Shown: positions 50,706 through 60,790, counted from the stretch's first letter. The stretch: DNA of 64,000 bases from Candidatus Anaerostipes avistercoris (GCA_019119895.1 DWWD01000046.1:1-64000); one strand, 5' to 3'. Notes: a model not told the origin generated them from the sequence alone. Made by a program: numbers and translations.

Positions 50706-52650
50706 TTTAGAGAGAATGAAAGAATTGATTGCCGTCCTGAATCAGGCGGGAAAGGCATATTATCAGGAAAATAAAGAAGAAATCAGCAATTTTGAATATG
50801 ACAGATTGTATGATGAACTGCAGGAGCTGGAGAAGAAGACAGGAACTGTGCTTTCTTCCAGCCCTACGATCCATGTAGGGTATGAACTGATGACATCACT
50901 GGAGAAGGAAGCGCATCCGTCTCCGATGCTGTCCCTGGATAAGACAAAAGATCCGCTGGAATTATCTTCATGGCTTGGCAGTCAGGAAGGGCTGCTGTCA
51001 TGGAAACTGGACGGACTGACCATAGTCCTTACCTATGAAGGAGGGGAACTGGTCAAGGCGGTGACCAGGGGAAATGGAGAAGTTGGAGAGGTTGTCACAA
51101 ACAATGCGAAAGTATTTGTCAACATACCCCGGAGAATTTCCTATCAGGGTACACTGGTCATACGGGGAGAAGCAGTGATCCCTTATTCATTTTTCAAAAA
51201 AATGAATGAGGAAATTGAAGACGTAGACAGTCAGTATAAAAATCCGAGAAATTTATGCAGCGGCTCTGTGCGTCAGTTAAACAGTGAGATTACGGCAAAG
51301 CGAAACGTCCATTTTTATGGATTTAACGTGGGAGATGTGGAAGGAATGGATTTCCATAATTCTCTGGAAGAGAAGATGAAATGGGCCGGAGAACTGGGAT
51401 TCGACATGGTAGAGTACGTGCGGGTCAATGCGGAAAATGTTCAGCAGGAAGTAGAACGCTTTTCTGAGAAGATCAAAGATTTCGACCTTCCGTCAGACGG
51501 GCTGGTTCTGGCTTTTGATGATATTGCTTATGGAAGAAGCCTGGGAAGAACGGCAAAATTTCCAAAAGATTCCATTGCGTTTAAATGGGCGGACGAGACA
51601 GCCCAGACGCATCTCCTGGAAGTGGAGTGGAGTCCGTCAAGGACAGGTCTGATCAATCCGGTGGCCATTTTTGAGCCGGTCCAGCTGGAAGGGACAACCG
51701 TAAGCCGTGCCAGTCTCCACAATATCAGTGTAATGGAAGAACTGGAACTGGGAATCGGAGATGAAATTACGGTATATAAAGCCAATATGATCATTCCGCA
51801 GGTGGCAGAAAACAAGACCAGAAGCGGACATGTGCCAATCCCGGAAAGCTGTCCGGCGTGCGGCGGGGAGACGAAGGTGGAAGATGAAAACGGCATCAGG
51901 ACACTGGTCTGCACCAACGAGTTCTGCAGTGCCAGGAAAATCAAATCATTTTCTCATTTTGTTTCCAGAGACGCCATGAATGTGGAGGGACTTTCCGAGG
52001 CAACACTGGAGAAGATGATCGAACGGGGATATTTGAAAGAACTGGATGATTTGTTTGATCTGAAACAGTACAAAGAAGAAATCACTGCCATGGATGGGTT
52101 TGGTGAGAAATCCTGTGAAAATCTCCTCCATGCCATTGACGCGGCCAGAGAACCTGCGCTGGCAAATTTTATTTACAGTCTCGGAATCGCCAATGTGGGA
52201 CTGTCCAACGCCAAATTGATCTGCCGGCATTTTCACAATAATCTGGATGCCATCCGGAAGGCTTCGGTGGAAGATTTTACGGTCATTGATCAGATCGGGC
52301 CGATGATCGGCGAGGCAGTGGTTTCTTATTTCCGGACCCCTCATAATACAGAAGTCCTGGAAAAGCTGCTGGAGCAGATTCATTTTAAACAGGAAAAAGA
52401 AAATCAGGAAGAACAGATTCTGGAAGGCAAAACCATTGTGATCACAGGAAGTCTGAACCGCTTTGGGAACCGGAAAGAACTGAAAGAGCGGATCGAGCAG
52501 CTTGGCGGAAAAGTAACAGGTTCAGTGTCAAAGAAAACAGATTATCTGATCAATAATAATAAGGAGTCTTCCTCTTCAAAAAACAAGAAGGCGAAGGAAC
52601 TCGGAATTCCGATCATCAGTGAAGATGACTTTCTGGAAATGATGCAATAA
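50698..52650 (+). CDS. ligA: NAD-dependent DNA ligase
   Basis: 650 residues. Adenylation lysine Lys103 in SWKLDG, RGEAVI, then OB fold, a four-Cys zinc finger (CPACGGE ... CTNEFCSARK), helix-hairpin-helix repeats and a C-terminal BRCT domain (LEGKTIVITGSLNRFGNRKELKERIEQLGGKV). It uses NAD to seal nicks. The start is a GTG overlapping the previous gene, with GAAAGAGGAATTAGA as ribosome site; no ATG is in frame near there. Confidence 0.96.
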   Translation: MNDLERMKELIAVLNQAGKAYYQENKEEISNFEYDRLYDELQELEKKTGTVLSSSPTIHVGYELMTSLEKEAHPSPMLSLDKTKDPLELSSWLGSQEGLLSWKLDGLTIVLTYEGGELVKAVTRGNGEVGEVVTNNAKVFVNIPRRISYQGTLVIRGEAVIPYSFFKKMNEEIEDVDSQYKNPRNLCSGSVRQLNSEITAKRNVHFYGFNVGDVEGMDFHNSLEEKMKWAGELGFDMVEYVRVNAENVQQEVERFSEKIKDFDLPSDGLVLAFDDIAYGRSLGRTAKFPKDSIAFKWADETAQTHLLEVEWSPSRTGLINPVAIFEPVQLEGTTVSRASLHNISVMEELELGIGDEITVYKANMIIPQVAENKTRSGHVPIPESCPACGGETKVEDENGIRTLVCTNEFCSARKIKSFSHFVSRDAMNVEGLSEATLEKMIERGYLKELDDLFDLKQYKEEITAMDGFGEKSCENLLHAIDAAREPALANFIYSLGIANVGLSNAKLICRHFHNNLDAIRKASVEDFTVIDQIGPMIGEAVVSYFRTPHNTEVLEKLLEQIHFKQEKENQEEQILEGKTIVITGSLNRFGNRKELKERIEQLGGKVTGSVSKKTDYLINNNKESSSSKNKKAKELGIPIISEDDFLEMMQ

Positions 52651-52672
52651 ATGTGAACGGAGGAGAAAAGTT

Positions 52673-53578
52673 ATGCCAATTCGAATAGATAATGATCTGC
52701 CGGCAAAGGCAATATTAGAAGAAGAGAATATTTTCGTCATGGATAAGGAACGAGCATGCACCCAGGACATCCGTCCGCTGCAGATTGTAATCCTTAATCT
52801 GATGCCGAATAAAATGGATACGGAACTCCACCTGCTGCGCAGCTTATCCAACACGCCTTTGCAGCTGGATATTACATTTCTGCAGACGGAGTCCTATGTG
52901 CCGACCCATGTACCGGGATCTCATCTGGAAAAGTTTTATCATTATTTTTCTGAGATTCAGGATCACAAGTATGACGGACTGATTATAACCGGTGCGCCGG
53001 TAGAATTGAAAGAATTCGAAGAGGTCGCGTACTGGGAAGAAGTGGCGAAGATTATGGAATGGTCCAAGACTCATGTAACTTCTACTCTGCATATCTGCTG
53101 GGCAGCACAGGCGGGACTTTATTATCATTACGGAATTAAAAAGCATGTACTGGACAAGAAGATATCAGGAGTGTATGAACATCATCCGCTGCATAACAAA
53201 ATTCCTCTGGTCCGGGGATTTGATGATAAATTCTTTGTGCCTCATTCACGGAATACCGGTGTAGACGGTGACGCGATCCACCGGAATAAGGAACTGATCG
53301 TAGCGGCGGAATCCGATGAGACGGGACCGTATCTGATTCTGAATCAGGACGGCAGTCAGATTTTCGTGACAGGACATCCGGAATATGATGTGATGTCTCT
53401 GGATCAGGAATACTGGAGAGATGTGAAGAAAGGGCTGAATCCGGAGATACCGAAAAATTATTACAAAGATAATGATCCGGCAAAGGGACCGGTGAAATCC
53501 TGGAGATGCCATGCCAATGCTATGTATTCCAACTGGCTCAATTACTACGTTTATCAGGTAACACCATACATATTATAA
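52673..53578 (+). CDS. metA: homoserine O-acyltransferase MetA, probably acetyl-CoA specific
   Basis: 301 residues. Catalytic Cys142 in HICWAAQAGLYYHYGI, with downstream His and Glu in the VPHSRNTG and FVTGHPEYD segments. It activates homoserine for methionine synthesis. Position 111 is Glu (GAPVE). From published work on this family, Glu at this place gives acetyl-CoA use while Gly gives succinyl-CoA use, so homoserine O-acetyltransferase is the better name. CGGAGGAGAAAAGTT precedes the ATG. Confidence 0.95.
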   Translation: MPIRIDNDLPAKAILEEENIFVMDKERACTQDIRPLQIVILNLMPNKMDTELHLLRSLSNTPLQLDITFLQTESYVPTHVPGSHLEKFYHYFSEIQDHKYDGLIITGAPVELKEFEEVAYWEEVAKIMEWSKTHVTSTLHICWAAQAGLYYHYGIKKHVLDKKISGVYEHHPLHNKIPLVRGFDDKFFVPHSRNTGVDGDAIHRNKELIVAAESDETGPYLILNQDGSQIFVTGHPEYDVMSLDQEYWRDVKKGLNPEIPKNYYKDNDPAKGPVKSWRCHANAMYSNWLNYYVYQVTPYIL

Positions 53579-53593
53579 GGAGAAAAAACTTCC

Positions 53594-54388
53594 ATGATAA
53601 AATTAATCGCAACGGATATTGACGGAACTTTGCTGGAAGAGGGAACTCTGGATTTGAATCCGGAATACTATGATGTAATCCGGGAGCTGAGAAGCAGAGG
53701 GGTTCTGGTGATTGCTGCCAGCGGCCGTCAGAGAGCAAGCATTGAAAAAGTATTTACTCCGGTTCTGGATGATATGATTTTCATTTCAGAAAACGGAACC
53801 TGCATCCATTCAAAGGAATATCAGTATGTGGATAAGATTCAGCCGGAAGTTGTCCGGGCTTTTATCGAAGAGGCAAGACGATATCCGGGATGTGAAGTCG
53901 GCGTAAGCCATGACAATATGGGATATTATGAAAATATCGGAATTTACAGGCACCTGGTTGGAGACTACGGCTACAGGGGAAAACTTGTGGATGATGTATG
54001 TGATTATGACGACGGTGTGTGCAAAATCAGTGTCTTTCATCATAATGATGCGGAAAAAATGGTCGGACAGGATTTCCTGGACCGGTGGAACCGGGTCATG
54101 CACGTCACAGTATCGGGAAAATCCTGGGTTGACGCGGCGAACATGAATGTAAACAAAGGCTCTGCCCTGAAACATTTTCAGGATGAATACGGCATCACAC
54201 CGGATGAGACACTGGCCTTTGGGGACAACATCAATGATATTGAGATGCTTGGCCGGGCAAGCCATAGTTTTGCGGTTGCCAATGCCAGAGAAGAGGTAAA
54301 GGAAGCGGCGAATTTTGTGACGGCTTCCAATAAGGAGGACGGAGTGCTGCAGGTTTTAAAAGCGGTGATTCGAGGTGAGTTATGCTAG
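53594..54388 (+). CDS. HAD-superfamily phosphatase, Cof type
   Basis: 264 residues. ATDIDGTLLEEGT, AASGRQRASIE, VNKGSALKHF and FGDNINDIEMLG give motifs I, II, III and IV; type IIB cap. Substrate is probably a sugar phosphate or nucleotide. It overlaps the next HAD gene by 7 nt, so the pair is co-expressed. Confidence 0.92.
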   Translation: MIKLIATDIDGTLLEEGTLDLNPEYYDVIRELRSRGVLVIAASGRQRASIEKVFTPVLDDMIFISENGTCIHSKEYQYVDKIQPEVVRAFIEEARRYPGCEVGVSHDNMGYYENIGIYRHLVGDYGYRGKLVDDVCDYDDGVCKISVFHHNDAEKMVGQDFLDRWNRVMHVTVSGKSWVDAANMNVNKGSALKHFQDEYGITPDETLAFGDNINDIEMLGRASHSFAVANAREEVKEAANFVTASNKEDGVLQVLKAVIRGELC

Positions 54389-55050
54389 AAGCAGTAATTT
54401 TTGATATGGACGGGGTGATCGTGGACACAGAACCCGGGTATTTCAAGGCGGTCAATCTTTTTCTGGCCAGGTATGGGAAATCCATTGATCCTGAATTTAA
54501 TGAACAGTTTTTCGGCGGTTCCGCCTATGATATGTGGGAGGCGACCAAAGAACATGTAGGGCTTACATACTTAACGGTAGAAGAATGCCTTCAGGGTATG
54601 CAAGAAGAAAGGGAGAAAATGATCCGCCGGGAAGGGTACCAGCCAATTCCGGGAACCATTCCGCTGATCCGGAAACTGCATGAAGAAGAGATCCCGCTGG
54701 CAGTGGCTTCCTCTTCTTCGCGGAAAGAGATTGAAAAAGTTACAGAATATCTTGATGTGCGCAAATACTTTCAGGATATAGTCTCCGGGATTGATGAGTG
54801 TGAACATGCCAAGCCTTATCCGGATGTATTTTTGAAGGCAGCAGAAAAACTCGCTGTTTCCCCGGAAAACTGTCTGGTGATCGAGGACTCTAATAACGGT
54901 GCGCTCGCAGCCAGCAGAGCCGGGATGAAGGTGATTGGATTCCGCAATCTCGCATGTGGAAATCAGGCTCTGGAAGCGGCAGATTATGTGGTAACGAACA
55001 TGGAAGATGTAGACTATGAATTATGCCAAAAAGTGGGAAACAGACCATGA
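54382..55050 (+). CDS. HAD-superfamily phosphatase or beta-phosphoglucomutase-like enzyme
   Basis: 222 residues. FDMDGVIVDTEPGY (motif I with both Asp), AVASSSSRKEIEKV, KPYPDVFLKAAEKLAV and VIEDSNNGALAASRAGM. The alpha-helical type I cap and DxDGV with VxT form fit beta-phosphoglucomutase or 2-deoxyglucose-6-phosphatase relatives. Sandwiched with overlaps between another HAD gene and folC. Confidence 0.92.
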   Translation: MLEAVIFDMDGVIVDTEPGYFKAVNLFLARYGKSIDPEFNEQFFGGSAYDMWEATKEHVGLTYLTVEECLQGMQEEREKMIRREGYQPIPGTIPLIRKLHEEEIPLAVASSSSRKEIEKVTEYLDVRKYFQDIVSGIDECEHAKPYPDVFLKAAEKLAVSPENCLVIEDSNNGALAASRAGMKVIGFRNLACGNQALEAADYVVTNMEDVDYELCQKVGNRP

Positions 55051-56276
55051 CATATGAAGAAGCAGTAAATTATTTGAATGAAACGGCACGTTTCGCCAAA
55101 AAAAATGAACCGGAACATATAAAATACCTGTTGGAGCGTCTGGGCAGTCCGCAGAGAAATCTGCGCTGTGTCCATGTGGCCGGAACCAACGGCAAAGGGT
55201 CCGTCTGCGCTTTTATTGAAGCCTTTCTGCAGGAGAAAGGATGGACGACAGGAGTATTTTCCTCACCGCATCTTGTATCCGTCAATGAAAGAATTCGTCT
55301 CAACGGACGGGATATCTCAGATGATGCCTTTGCTGACGCATGCGGAAAGGTGAAAAAGATTGTGAAAGAGGATATGGCGGAAGGCGGAAATCATCCATCC
55401 TTTTTTGAGTGTCTCTTCCTTATGGCGATGCTGGTTTTTCACAGAGAAATGCCGGACTGCTGCATCATAGAAACAGGAATGGGAGGAAGGTATGACGCTA
55501 CCAATGTACTGGAACCGGAAATCTCTGTGATCACATCTATCAGCATGGATCATATGGAATTCCTTGGGAACACCATTGAGGATATTGCAGCTCACAAAGC
55601 AGGAATTATAAAACCGGGGAAACGGGTCCTGTGCGCAGAGCAGAGGCCGGAAGTTATGGAAGTGGTCCGGCGGGAAGCTTCAGGGAAACACGCCTTTTTA
55701 GAAACAGTTTCTGAAGATAATCTTAAATTTAATGAAAAACTGGGAAAATATATTGATTTTTTAAATTCCAATGCTTATGATAGGAAGAGAGTTGTGGGAG
55801 AGTTCCAGAAAGAGAACATGGCTCTTGCAATACGGGCGGTACAGCTGCTGTCAGGAACTCTTTCTGATGAGATGATCAGAAGGGGACTGGGACATATCGT
55901 GCTTCCGGGACGTATGGAAGAAGTGCTGCCGGATGTGTTTGTGGATGCTGCCCATAACATTCAGGGAATTGAGGCTTTCTGCCGTACTGCAGAAAAACAA
56001 TTTGCCGGGAAGAAAAAAAGAATTTTATTCGCGGCGTCACATAAAAATGAAGAGAATTCCATGCGGACAGTTTTAAGTGGTCTGCCATTGACGGAGATGT
56101 TTCTGGAACTGTCGGTTCAGAACAGAGCAGTCAATGAACAAGAGTTTGAGTCCGCATTTGAACAGTTGATAAAAGATAGGGATGAGAATACGGTATGTTT
56201 TGTCGTAGGCTCGTTTTATCTGGCAGGGATAACAAAGAAGTGTGTAATCAGGAGGAAACAAGATGTTAGACTTTAA
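55047..56276 (+). CDS. folC: folylpolyglutamate synthase / dihydrofolate synthase
   Basis: 409 residues of the Mur-ligase-like family. P-loop VAGTNGKGSVCAFI, SSPHLVSVNERI, ETGMGGRYDATNV, SMDHMEFLGNTIEDIAAHKAGIIKPG and DAAHNIQG. It adds glutamates to folates. The ATG at 55047 overlaps the HAD stop as ATGA; the ATG at 55023 would overlap more. It overlaps the next gene by 14 nt. Confidence 0.95.
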   Translation: MTYEEAVNYLNETARFAKKNEPEHIKYLLERLGSPQRNLRCVHVAGTNGKGSVCAFIEAFLQEKGWTTGVFSSPHLVSVNERIRLNGRDISDDAFADACGKVKKIVKEDMAEGGNHPSFFECLFLMAMLVFHREMPDCCIIETGMGGRYDATNVLEPEISVITSISMDHMEFLGNTIEDIAAHKAGIIKPGKRVLCAEQRPEVMEVVRREASGKHAFLETVSEDNLKFNEKLGKYIDFLNSNAYDRKRVVGEFQKENMALAIRAVQLLSGTLSDEMIRRGLGHIVLPGRMEEVLPDVFVDAAHNIQGIEAFCRTAEKQFAGKKKRILFAASHKNEENSMRTVLSGLPLTEMFLELSVQNRAVNEQEFESAFEQLIKDRDENTVCFVVGSFYLAGITKKCVIRRKQDVRL

Positions 56277-57435
56277 TGAAGAGTTAGAAAAATTTCAGCC
56301 TTGCGCAGATTTGGAAGACGCGGAAGAGAATTTTGATGGAGATGAATTAGAACAGATCAAGCAGAATAAGACAGAATTATATAAAGCAAATCAGATGATC
56401 AAGAAATATAACCAGGCATTGAACTATGCGAAACAGGGAAATGATGACCTTGCGATGCTTCAGCTGAAAAATGTTGTGGCATCCATTCCGAATTTTATCG
56501 ATGCCTATCTGCTGATGGCGCTGTTGTCCATGAAGGCGGAAGATTACGGCACTGCCAAAGATGCGCTGGATCAGATTTTTGCCATTGATCCTGACAACGA
56601 ATCTGCAAAAGAATATATGCAAGAGTTCAAACAGGATCCGGCAGAAGAAGTTAAAGCGGATGAAAGCGGCGAAAAGAAAGAAAAGAAAGATCACCGGAAG
56701 GAGAAAAAGGAAAAGAAAGAGAAGAAAGACGACTCCTCAAGAACAACTCTTTCCAGTCCGTTTGGCGGAGGGATTTCCCAGGAAAGCGGAAAGACAAAGA
56801 GTCCGATGTTCTATATGGTGGCAGGAATCATCATTGGTATCATTGTTGCCGCAGTTTTGATTTATCCGACGGTAAGAGCAAGCTTCAGAAGTCAGGCGAC
56901 CAGCGAGGAACAAGATTATGAAGAACAGCTGGAAGCTAAGGATACTCAGCTGAAAGAAGCACAGGACGCTCAGAAGAAGGCAGAAGATGAACTGGCTGAG
57001 TATACAAAGAGCGGTGAAGAAGGAGGTATTTATGATACTCTTCTGACGGCAATGCAGAATTATAATGACAAGAAATATGATGAAGCGGCAACAGCTCTTT
57101 TAAAGATTAACAGTGATAATCTTACAACGGACAATATGAAGAAAATTTATAATGATCTGACAAAGCAGGTTTATCCTCAGGCTTACAGCGGACTGTACAG
57201 CAAGGGATATAACGCTTACAGATCCAAAGATTACAAATCAGCAATCACATATCTGACCAATGCAACAAAAGTGGATGACACCCAGGTAAATGCATATTAT
57301 TATCTTGCAAGATCTTATGAAGATAATAAAGATACGGATAATGCAGTGAAGATTTACAATCAGATTATTAAGAAATTCCCTTCTACAAAGAGCGCTGCCA
57401 CAGCAAAACAGAAGGTAAGCCAGCTGCAGCAGTAA
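56263..57435 (+). CDS. TPR-repeat membrane protein
   Basis: 390 residues. N-terminal cytoplasmic TPRs (residues 40-120), a Lys/Glu-rich stretch (KKEKKDHRKEKKEKK), a single membrane segment at about residues 183-205 (SPMFYMVAGIIIGIIVAAVLIYP), a coiled coil, and outer TPRs (YSGLYSKGYNAYRSKDYKSAITYLTNAT ... AYYYLARSYEDNKDTDNAVKIYNQIIKKFP). TPRs on both sides of the membrane suggest a scaffold. AGGAGGAAACAAG precedes the ATG. Function unknown. Confidence 0.87.
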   Translation: MLDFNEELEKFQPCADLEDAEENFDGDELEQIKQNKTELYKANQMIKKYNQALNYAKQGNDDLAMLQLKNVVASIPNFIDAYLLMALLSMKAEDYGTAKDALDQIFAIDPDNESAKEYMQEFKQDPAEEVKADESGEKKEKKDHRKEKKEKKEKKDDSSRTTLSSPFGGGISQESGKTKSPMFYMVAGIIIGIIVAAVLIYPTVRASFRSQATSEEQDYEEQLEAKDTQLKEAQDAQKKAEDELAEYTKSGEEGGIYDTLLTAMQNYNDKKYDEAATALLKINSDNLTTDNMKKIYNDLTKQVYPQAYSGLYSKGYNAYRSKDYKSAITYLTNATKVDDTQVNAYYYLARSYEDNKDTDNAVKIYNQIIKKFPSTKSAATAKQKVSQLQQ

Positions 57436-57472
57436 TCCTGCAGGATACGGCACTGAATATGTAAAGTACGAA

Positions 57473-57530
57473 AGATAAAAGAAAGAAGAATGAACATATA
57501 CAGCATTCTTCTTTTCTTTTATCTTTTTTC
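57473..57530 (+). terminator. strong terminator before the spoIIA operon
   Basis: AGATAAAAGAAAGAAGAATG pairs with CATTCTTCTTTTCTTTTATCT around an 11-nt loop, with a T-run after it. The 20-bp stem is unusually long and isolates the sporulation operon. Confidence 0.85.
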
Positions 57531-57556
57531 ATTTCATAAGAAAGAGAGGCGTTAGA

Positions 57557-57862
57557 ATGTCAACGGAATATCAGGTAGAAAACAGGACATTATATATCCG
57601 GCTGGATGGAGAGCTGGATCATCATCTGGCTAAAAAAGTGAGGAGTCAGTGTGAAGTTATCTTAAAATCATATCCGATCCGGGATATTGAATTTGATTTT
57701 TCAAAATCAGGTTTTATGGACAGCTCAGGCGTTGGTGTGATTCTGGGAAGATACCGGCAGGTCCAGCCCATGGGCGGAACGGTTTTTATCAGTCATATGA
57801 ATGATGCGGTAAAGCGGGTGGTCCACATGGCAGGACTGCATCGGATTATCAAAGAAAAATAG
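57557..57862 (+). CDS. spoIIAA: anti-sigma factor antagonist SpoIIAA
   Basis: 101 residues of the STAS family. The phosphorylation site lies in SGFMDSSGVGVILGRY (Ser56/Ser57). When dephosphorylated by SpoIIE it binds SpoIIAB and frees sigma-F in the forespore. First of three genes ordered as in Bacillus. GAGAGGCGTTAGA precedes the ATG. Confidence 0.96.
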   Translation: MSTEYQVENRTLYIRLDGELDHHLAKKVRSQCEVILKSYPIRDIEFDFSKSGFMDSSGVGVILGRYRQVQPMGGTVFISHMNDAVKRVVHMAGLHRIIKEK

Positions 57863-57883
57863 GAACAAATGGGAGGAGAGCAG

Positions 57884-58312
57884 ATGATACATTTAGAATT
57901 TAACAATGAATCTGAGAATGAAGGGATTGCGCGTGTGGTAACAGCGGCTTATATGATGAGGTTTGATCCTACGATGGAAGAAATGGCGGATGTCAAAACC
58001 GCGGTGTCAGAGGCGGTGACAAACTGCATCGTACATGCCTATGAACATGGGGAGGGAAAGATTTTTTTGGATATTTCCCACAAGGATCAATGTATGACGA
58101 TTACAGTGGAAGACTTCGGAATCGGTATTTCGGATGTGGAGAAGGCCATGGAGCCGATGTATACGACAAAAGCCGAGGAAGAAAGGACAGGAATGGGATT
58201 TTCGTTTATGGAAGCGTTTATGGATAAGGTAGAAGTGATTTCTGAGACCGGCAGGGGAACCAAAGTTATCATGAGCCGGACGATCGGAGGAAAAGAAGCT
58301 CTTTATGGATAA
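57884..58312 (+). CDS. spoIIAB: anti-sigma-F factor and serine kinase SpoIIAB
   Basis: 142 residues, GHKL ATPase fold. VSEAVTNCIVHAYEH carries the N-box, VEDFGIGI the G1 box and TGMGFSFM the G2 box. It binds sigma-F with ATP and phosphorylates SpoIIAA. The ATG at 57884 after GGAGGAGAGCAG is preferred over that at 57869. It overlaps sigF by 8 nt. Confidence 0.95.
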   Translation: MIHLEFNNESENEGIARVVTAAYMMRFDPTMEEMADVKTAVSEAVTNCIVHAYEHGEGKIFLDISHKDQCMTITVEDFGIGISDVEKAMEPMYTTKAEEERTGMGFSFMEAFMDKVEVISETGRGTKVIMSRTIGGKEALYG

Positions 58313-59042
58313 GACGAGGGAATTGCTGCGGCTTACCAAAGAAGGAGATGAAGAAGCAAGAGAGAAAATCGTTGTGGACAATATGGGCCTGATCTGGAGC
58401 GTTGTCAAACGATTTACCAACAGGGGATATGATCCGGAGGATTTATTTCAGATTGGAAGTATCGGGCTTATGAAAGCGGTGGATAAATTTGATCTGTCCT
58501 ACGATGTGAAATTTTCAACTTACGCAGTGCCGATGATAACAGGGGAAATCAAGAGATTTCTGCGGGATGACGGGATGATCAAAGTAAGCCGTTCCCTGAA
58601 AGAGAACGCTTACAAAATACGTCAGGCCATGGAGAGTTTTTCCATGGAACATCAGAGGGAGGCGACGCTGGATGAGCTGGCGCAGAAGATGAATCTTGCC
58701 CGGGAAGAAATCGTGGTCGCCATGGAAGCCAATAAGGATGTGGAGTCCCTTCATCAGCCGACCTATCAGGGAGACGGAAGTGAGATCCTCCTTATGGACC
58801 GGATTCCCAGGGAAGAAAATGAGGAAGAGAGAGTACTCAATCATGTGATTCTGGAAGAATCCATGAAAGAATTGGCGCCGGAGGAGAAAAAACTGATCGA
58901 ATATCGTTATTTCCAGGGAAAGACACAGCAGGAGATTGCCGGAATTCTTCACATTTCACAGGTTCAGGTTTCGCGTCTTGAAAAGAAAATCTTAAGAAGA
59001 ATGAGGGAACAAATGATTGGACATTCCGGAAAAATGTGTTAA
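58305..59042 (+). CDS. sigF: RNA polymerase sigma factor SigF (forespore)
   Basis: 245 residues. Region 2 (DNMGLIWSVVKRFTNRGYDPEDLFQIGSIGLMKAVDKFDLSYDVKFSTYAVPMITGEIKRFLRDDG is the expected core, seen in full), region 3 and region 4 (YFQGKTQQEIAGILHISQVQVSRLEKKIL). It directs forespore genes after septation. Position behind spoIIAA-spoIIAB separates it from SigG, which resembles it. Confidence 0.96.
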   Translation: MDKTRELLRLTKEGDEEAREKIVVDNMGLIWSVVKRFTNRGYDPEDLFQIGSIGLMKAVDKFDLSYDVKFSTYAVPMITGEIKRFLRDDGMIKVSRSLKENAYKIRQAMESFSMEHQREATLDELAQKMNLAREEIVVAMEANKDVESLHQPTYQGDGSEILLMDRIPREENEEERVLNHVILEESMKELAPEEKKLIEYRYFQGKTQQEIAGILHISQVQVSRLEKKILRRMREQMIGHSGKMC

Positions 59043-59103
59043 AATGGAAGTATCAAATCTATGGACAGATCGTCCATTTTCCCAAAACAAAGGAGAAACA
59101 TGT

Positions 59104-60411
59104 ATGATATATCAGGAAAAATCGGTAATGGAACTTCGTGAAATTGCCAAAGAACGAAAGATTACAGGAATTTCCGGGTTAAAGAAAAAAGAATTAATAG
59201 AGACGCTGGAGGCGTATGATCAAAAACACAGCCATAAGAAAAACAATGGGAAAGAATTTCCCAAAAACATAAAGAGTCTGGACAGCGGAGAGAAAGCCAA
59301 TGGAATTCTGGAAGTAATGCCCGATGGGTACGGATTTATCCGCTGTGAGAACTATCTGCCGGGTGAAAATGATATTTATGTGTCACCGGCGCAGATTCGT
59401 AAGTTTAATTTAAAGACAGGGGATATTTTATCCGGAGCTATTCGGGTGAAGACCCAGAGTGAGAAATTCAGCGCTCTGCTGTTTGTGGAATCGGTCAACG
59501 GATATCTGCCGGAGAGAGCGGCGAAAAGAAAACACTTTGAAGATCTGACTCCGATCTTCCCGCAGGAACGGCTGAATCTTGAGACAGGTTCTGCTTCTCT
59601 GCCGATGCGCATGGTAGATCTGCTGTCACCGGTCGGAAAAGGACAGAGAGGAATGATTGTTTCACCTCCGAAGACGGGAAAAACTACATTATTAAAGCAG
59701 ATTGCCCAGAGCATCAGCAAAAATTACAGAGACATCAAATTGATTGTGCTTTTGATTGATGAGCGCCCGGAAGAGGTAACTGATTTCAAGGAATCCATCG
59801 AGGGAAAAAATGTGGAAGTCATATATTCTACCTTCGACGAGCTTCCGGACCATCACAAAAGGGTGTCAGAAATGGTATTGGAGCGTGCAAAGCGTCTGGT
59901 GGAACACCAGGAAGATGTTGTGATACTGCTGGACAGCATTACCCGTCTTGCGAGAGCTTATAATCTGACAGTGCCGCCGAGCGGACGAACGCTGACCGGC
60001 GGACTGGATCCGGCGGCTTTATATATGCCGAAGAAATTTTTCGGTGCGGCTCGCAATATGAGAGAAGGCGGAAGCCTTACGATTCTCGCCACTGCACTGG
60101 TAGAAACAGGCAGCAAGATGGATGACGTAATTTTCGAAGAATTCAAGGGAACCGGAAATATGGAAATCGTTCTCAGCAGGAAATTATCTGAAAAGAGAAT
60201 TTTCCCTGCGGTTGACATCGCGAAATCAGGAACAAGACGGGAAGAGCTTCTTTTAAATAAAGACGAGAGAGCCGTTGTCACAGCTCTGCATAAAGAATTG
60301 TCAGGAAACAGGTCGGAAGAATTTCTGGAGCAGATGCTGGATTTATTTAAGCGGACCAGGAGCAATACAGAATTTGTAGAACTGACAAAACGGTCCCTTC
60401 TTCGAAGATGA
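59104..60411 (+). CDS. rho: transcription termination factor Rho
   Basis: 435 residues. N-terminal Rho_N ([25 protein letters not shown]), a short basic linker, the RNA-binding cold-shock-like domain ([28 protein letters not shown]), and the RecA-like motor with Walker [27 protein letters not shown], Walker [17 protein letters not shown], and Q-loop [24 protein letters not shown] segment. Start at the ATG after AAAGGAGAAACATGT. No large insert, unlike many actinobacterial forms. Confidence 0.96.
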   Translation: MIYQEKSVMELREIAKERKITGISGLKKKELIETLEAYDQKHSHKKNNGKEFPKNIKSLDSGEKANGILEVMPDGYGFIRCENYLPGENDIYVSPAQIRKFNLKTGDILSGAIRVKTQSEKFSALLFVESVNGYLPERAAKRKHFEDLTPIFPQERLNLETGSASLPMRMVDLLSPVGKGQRGMIVSPPKTGKTTLLKQIAQSISKNYRDIKLIVLLIDERPEEVTDFKESIEGKNVEVIYSTFDELPDHHKRVSEMVLERAKRLVEHQEDVVILLDSITRLARAYNLTVPPSGRTLTGGLDPAALYMPKKFFGAARNMREGGSLTILATALVETGSKMDDVIFEEFKGTGNMEIVLSRKLSEKRIFPAVDIAKSGTRREELLLNKDERAVVTALHKELSGNRSEEFLEQMLDLFKRTRSNTEFVELTKRSLLRR

Positions 60412-60455
60412 TCAGGATATTCGAAAAATCATAACGGAATTTTGAGAAAAAGTAT

Positions 60456-60484
60456 TTGCATTCTTACGATTGATGTGGTAGAAT
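60456..60484 (+). promoter_or_regulatory. promoter of rpmE
   Basis: TTGCAT and TAGAAT with a 17-bp spacer, about 90 bp before rpmE. Confidence 0.7.
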
Positions 60485-60575
60485 AAAAAAGCTGTTATGA
60501 AAACAAGAAATGACGAAAGTCAAAGTATGTATACGTTGGCAAAATCCAACAAAATTTTAAGAAGAGGTGAAAAAC

Positions 60576-60776
60576 ATGCGTGAAGGAATCCATCCAAAAT
60601 ATTATCAGGCGAAAGTAGTCTGCAACTGTGGAAATGAATTTGTAACAGGATCTACAAAGGAAGACATCCATGTGGAGATTTGTTCCAAATGCCATTCATT
60701 CTACACAGGACAGCAGAAAGCGACACAGGCTCGCGGACGTATTGATAAGTTCAATCGTAAATATGGTGTTAAGTAG
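60576..60776 (+). CDS. rpmE: ribosomal protein L31
   Basis: 66 residues. [22 protein letters not shown] and [13 protein letters not shown] show the zinc-binding Cys set, so it is the C+ (zinc) form. AGAAGAGGTGAAAAAC precedes the ATG. Confidence 0.97.
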   Translation: MREGIHPKYYQAKVVCNCGNEFVTGSTKEDIHVEICSKCHSFYTGQQKATQARGRIDKFNRKYGVK

Positions 60777-60790
60777 AAAAACTGGAAATC

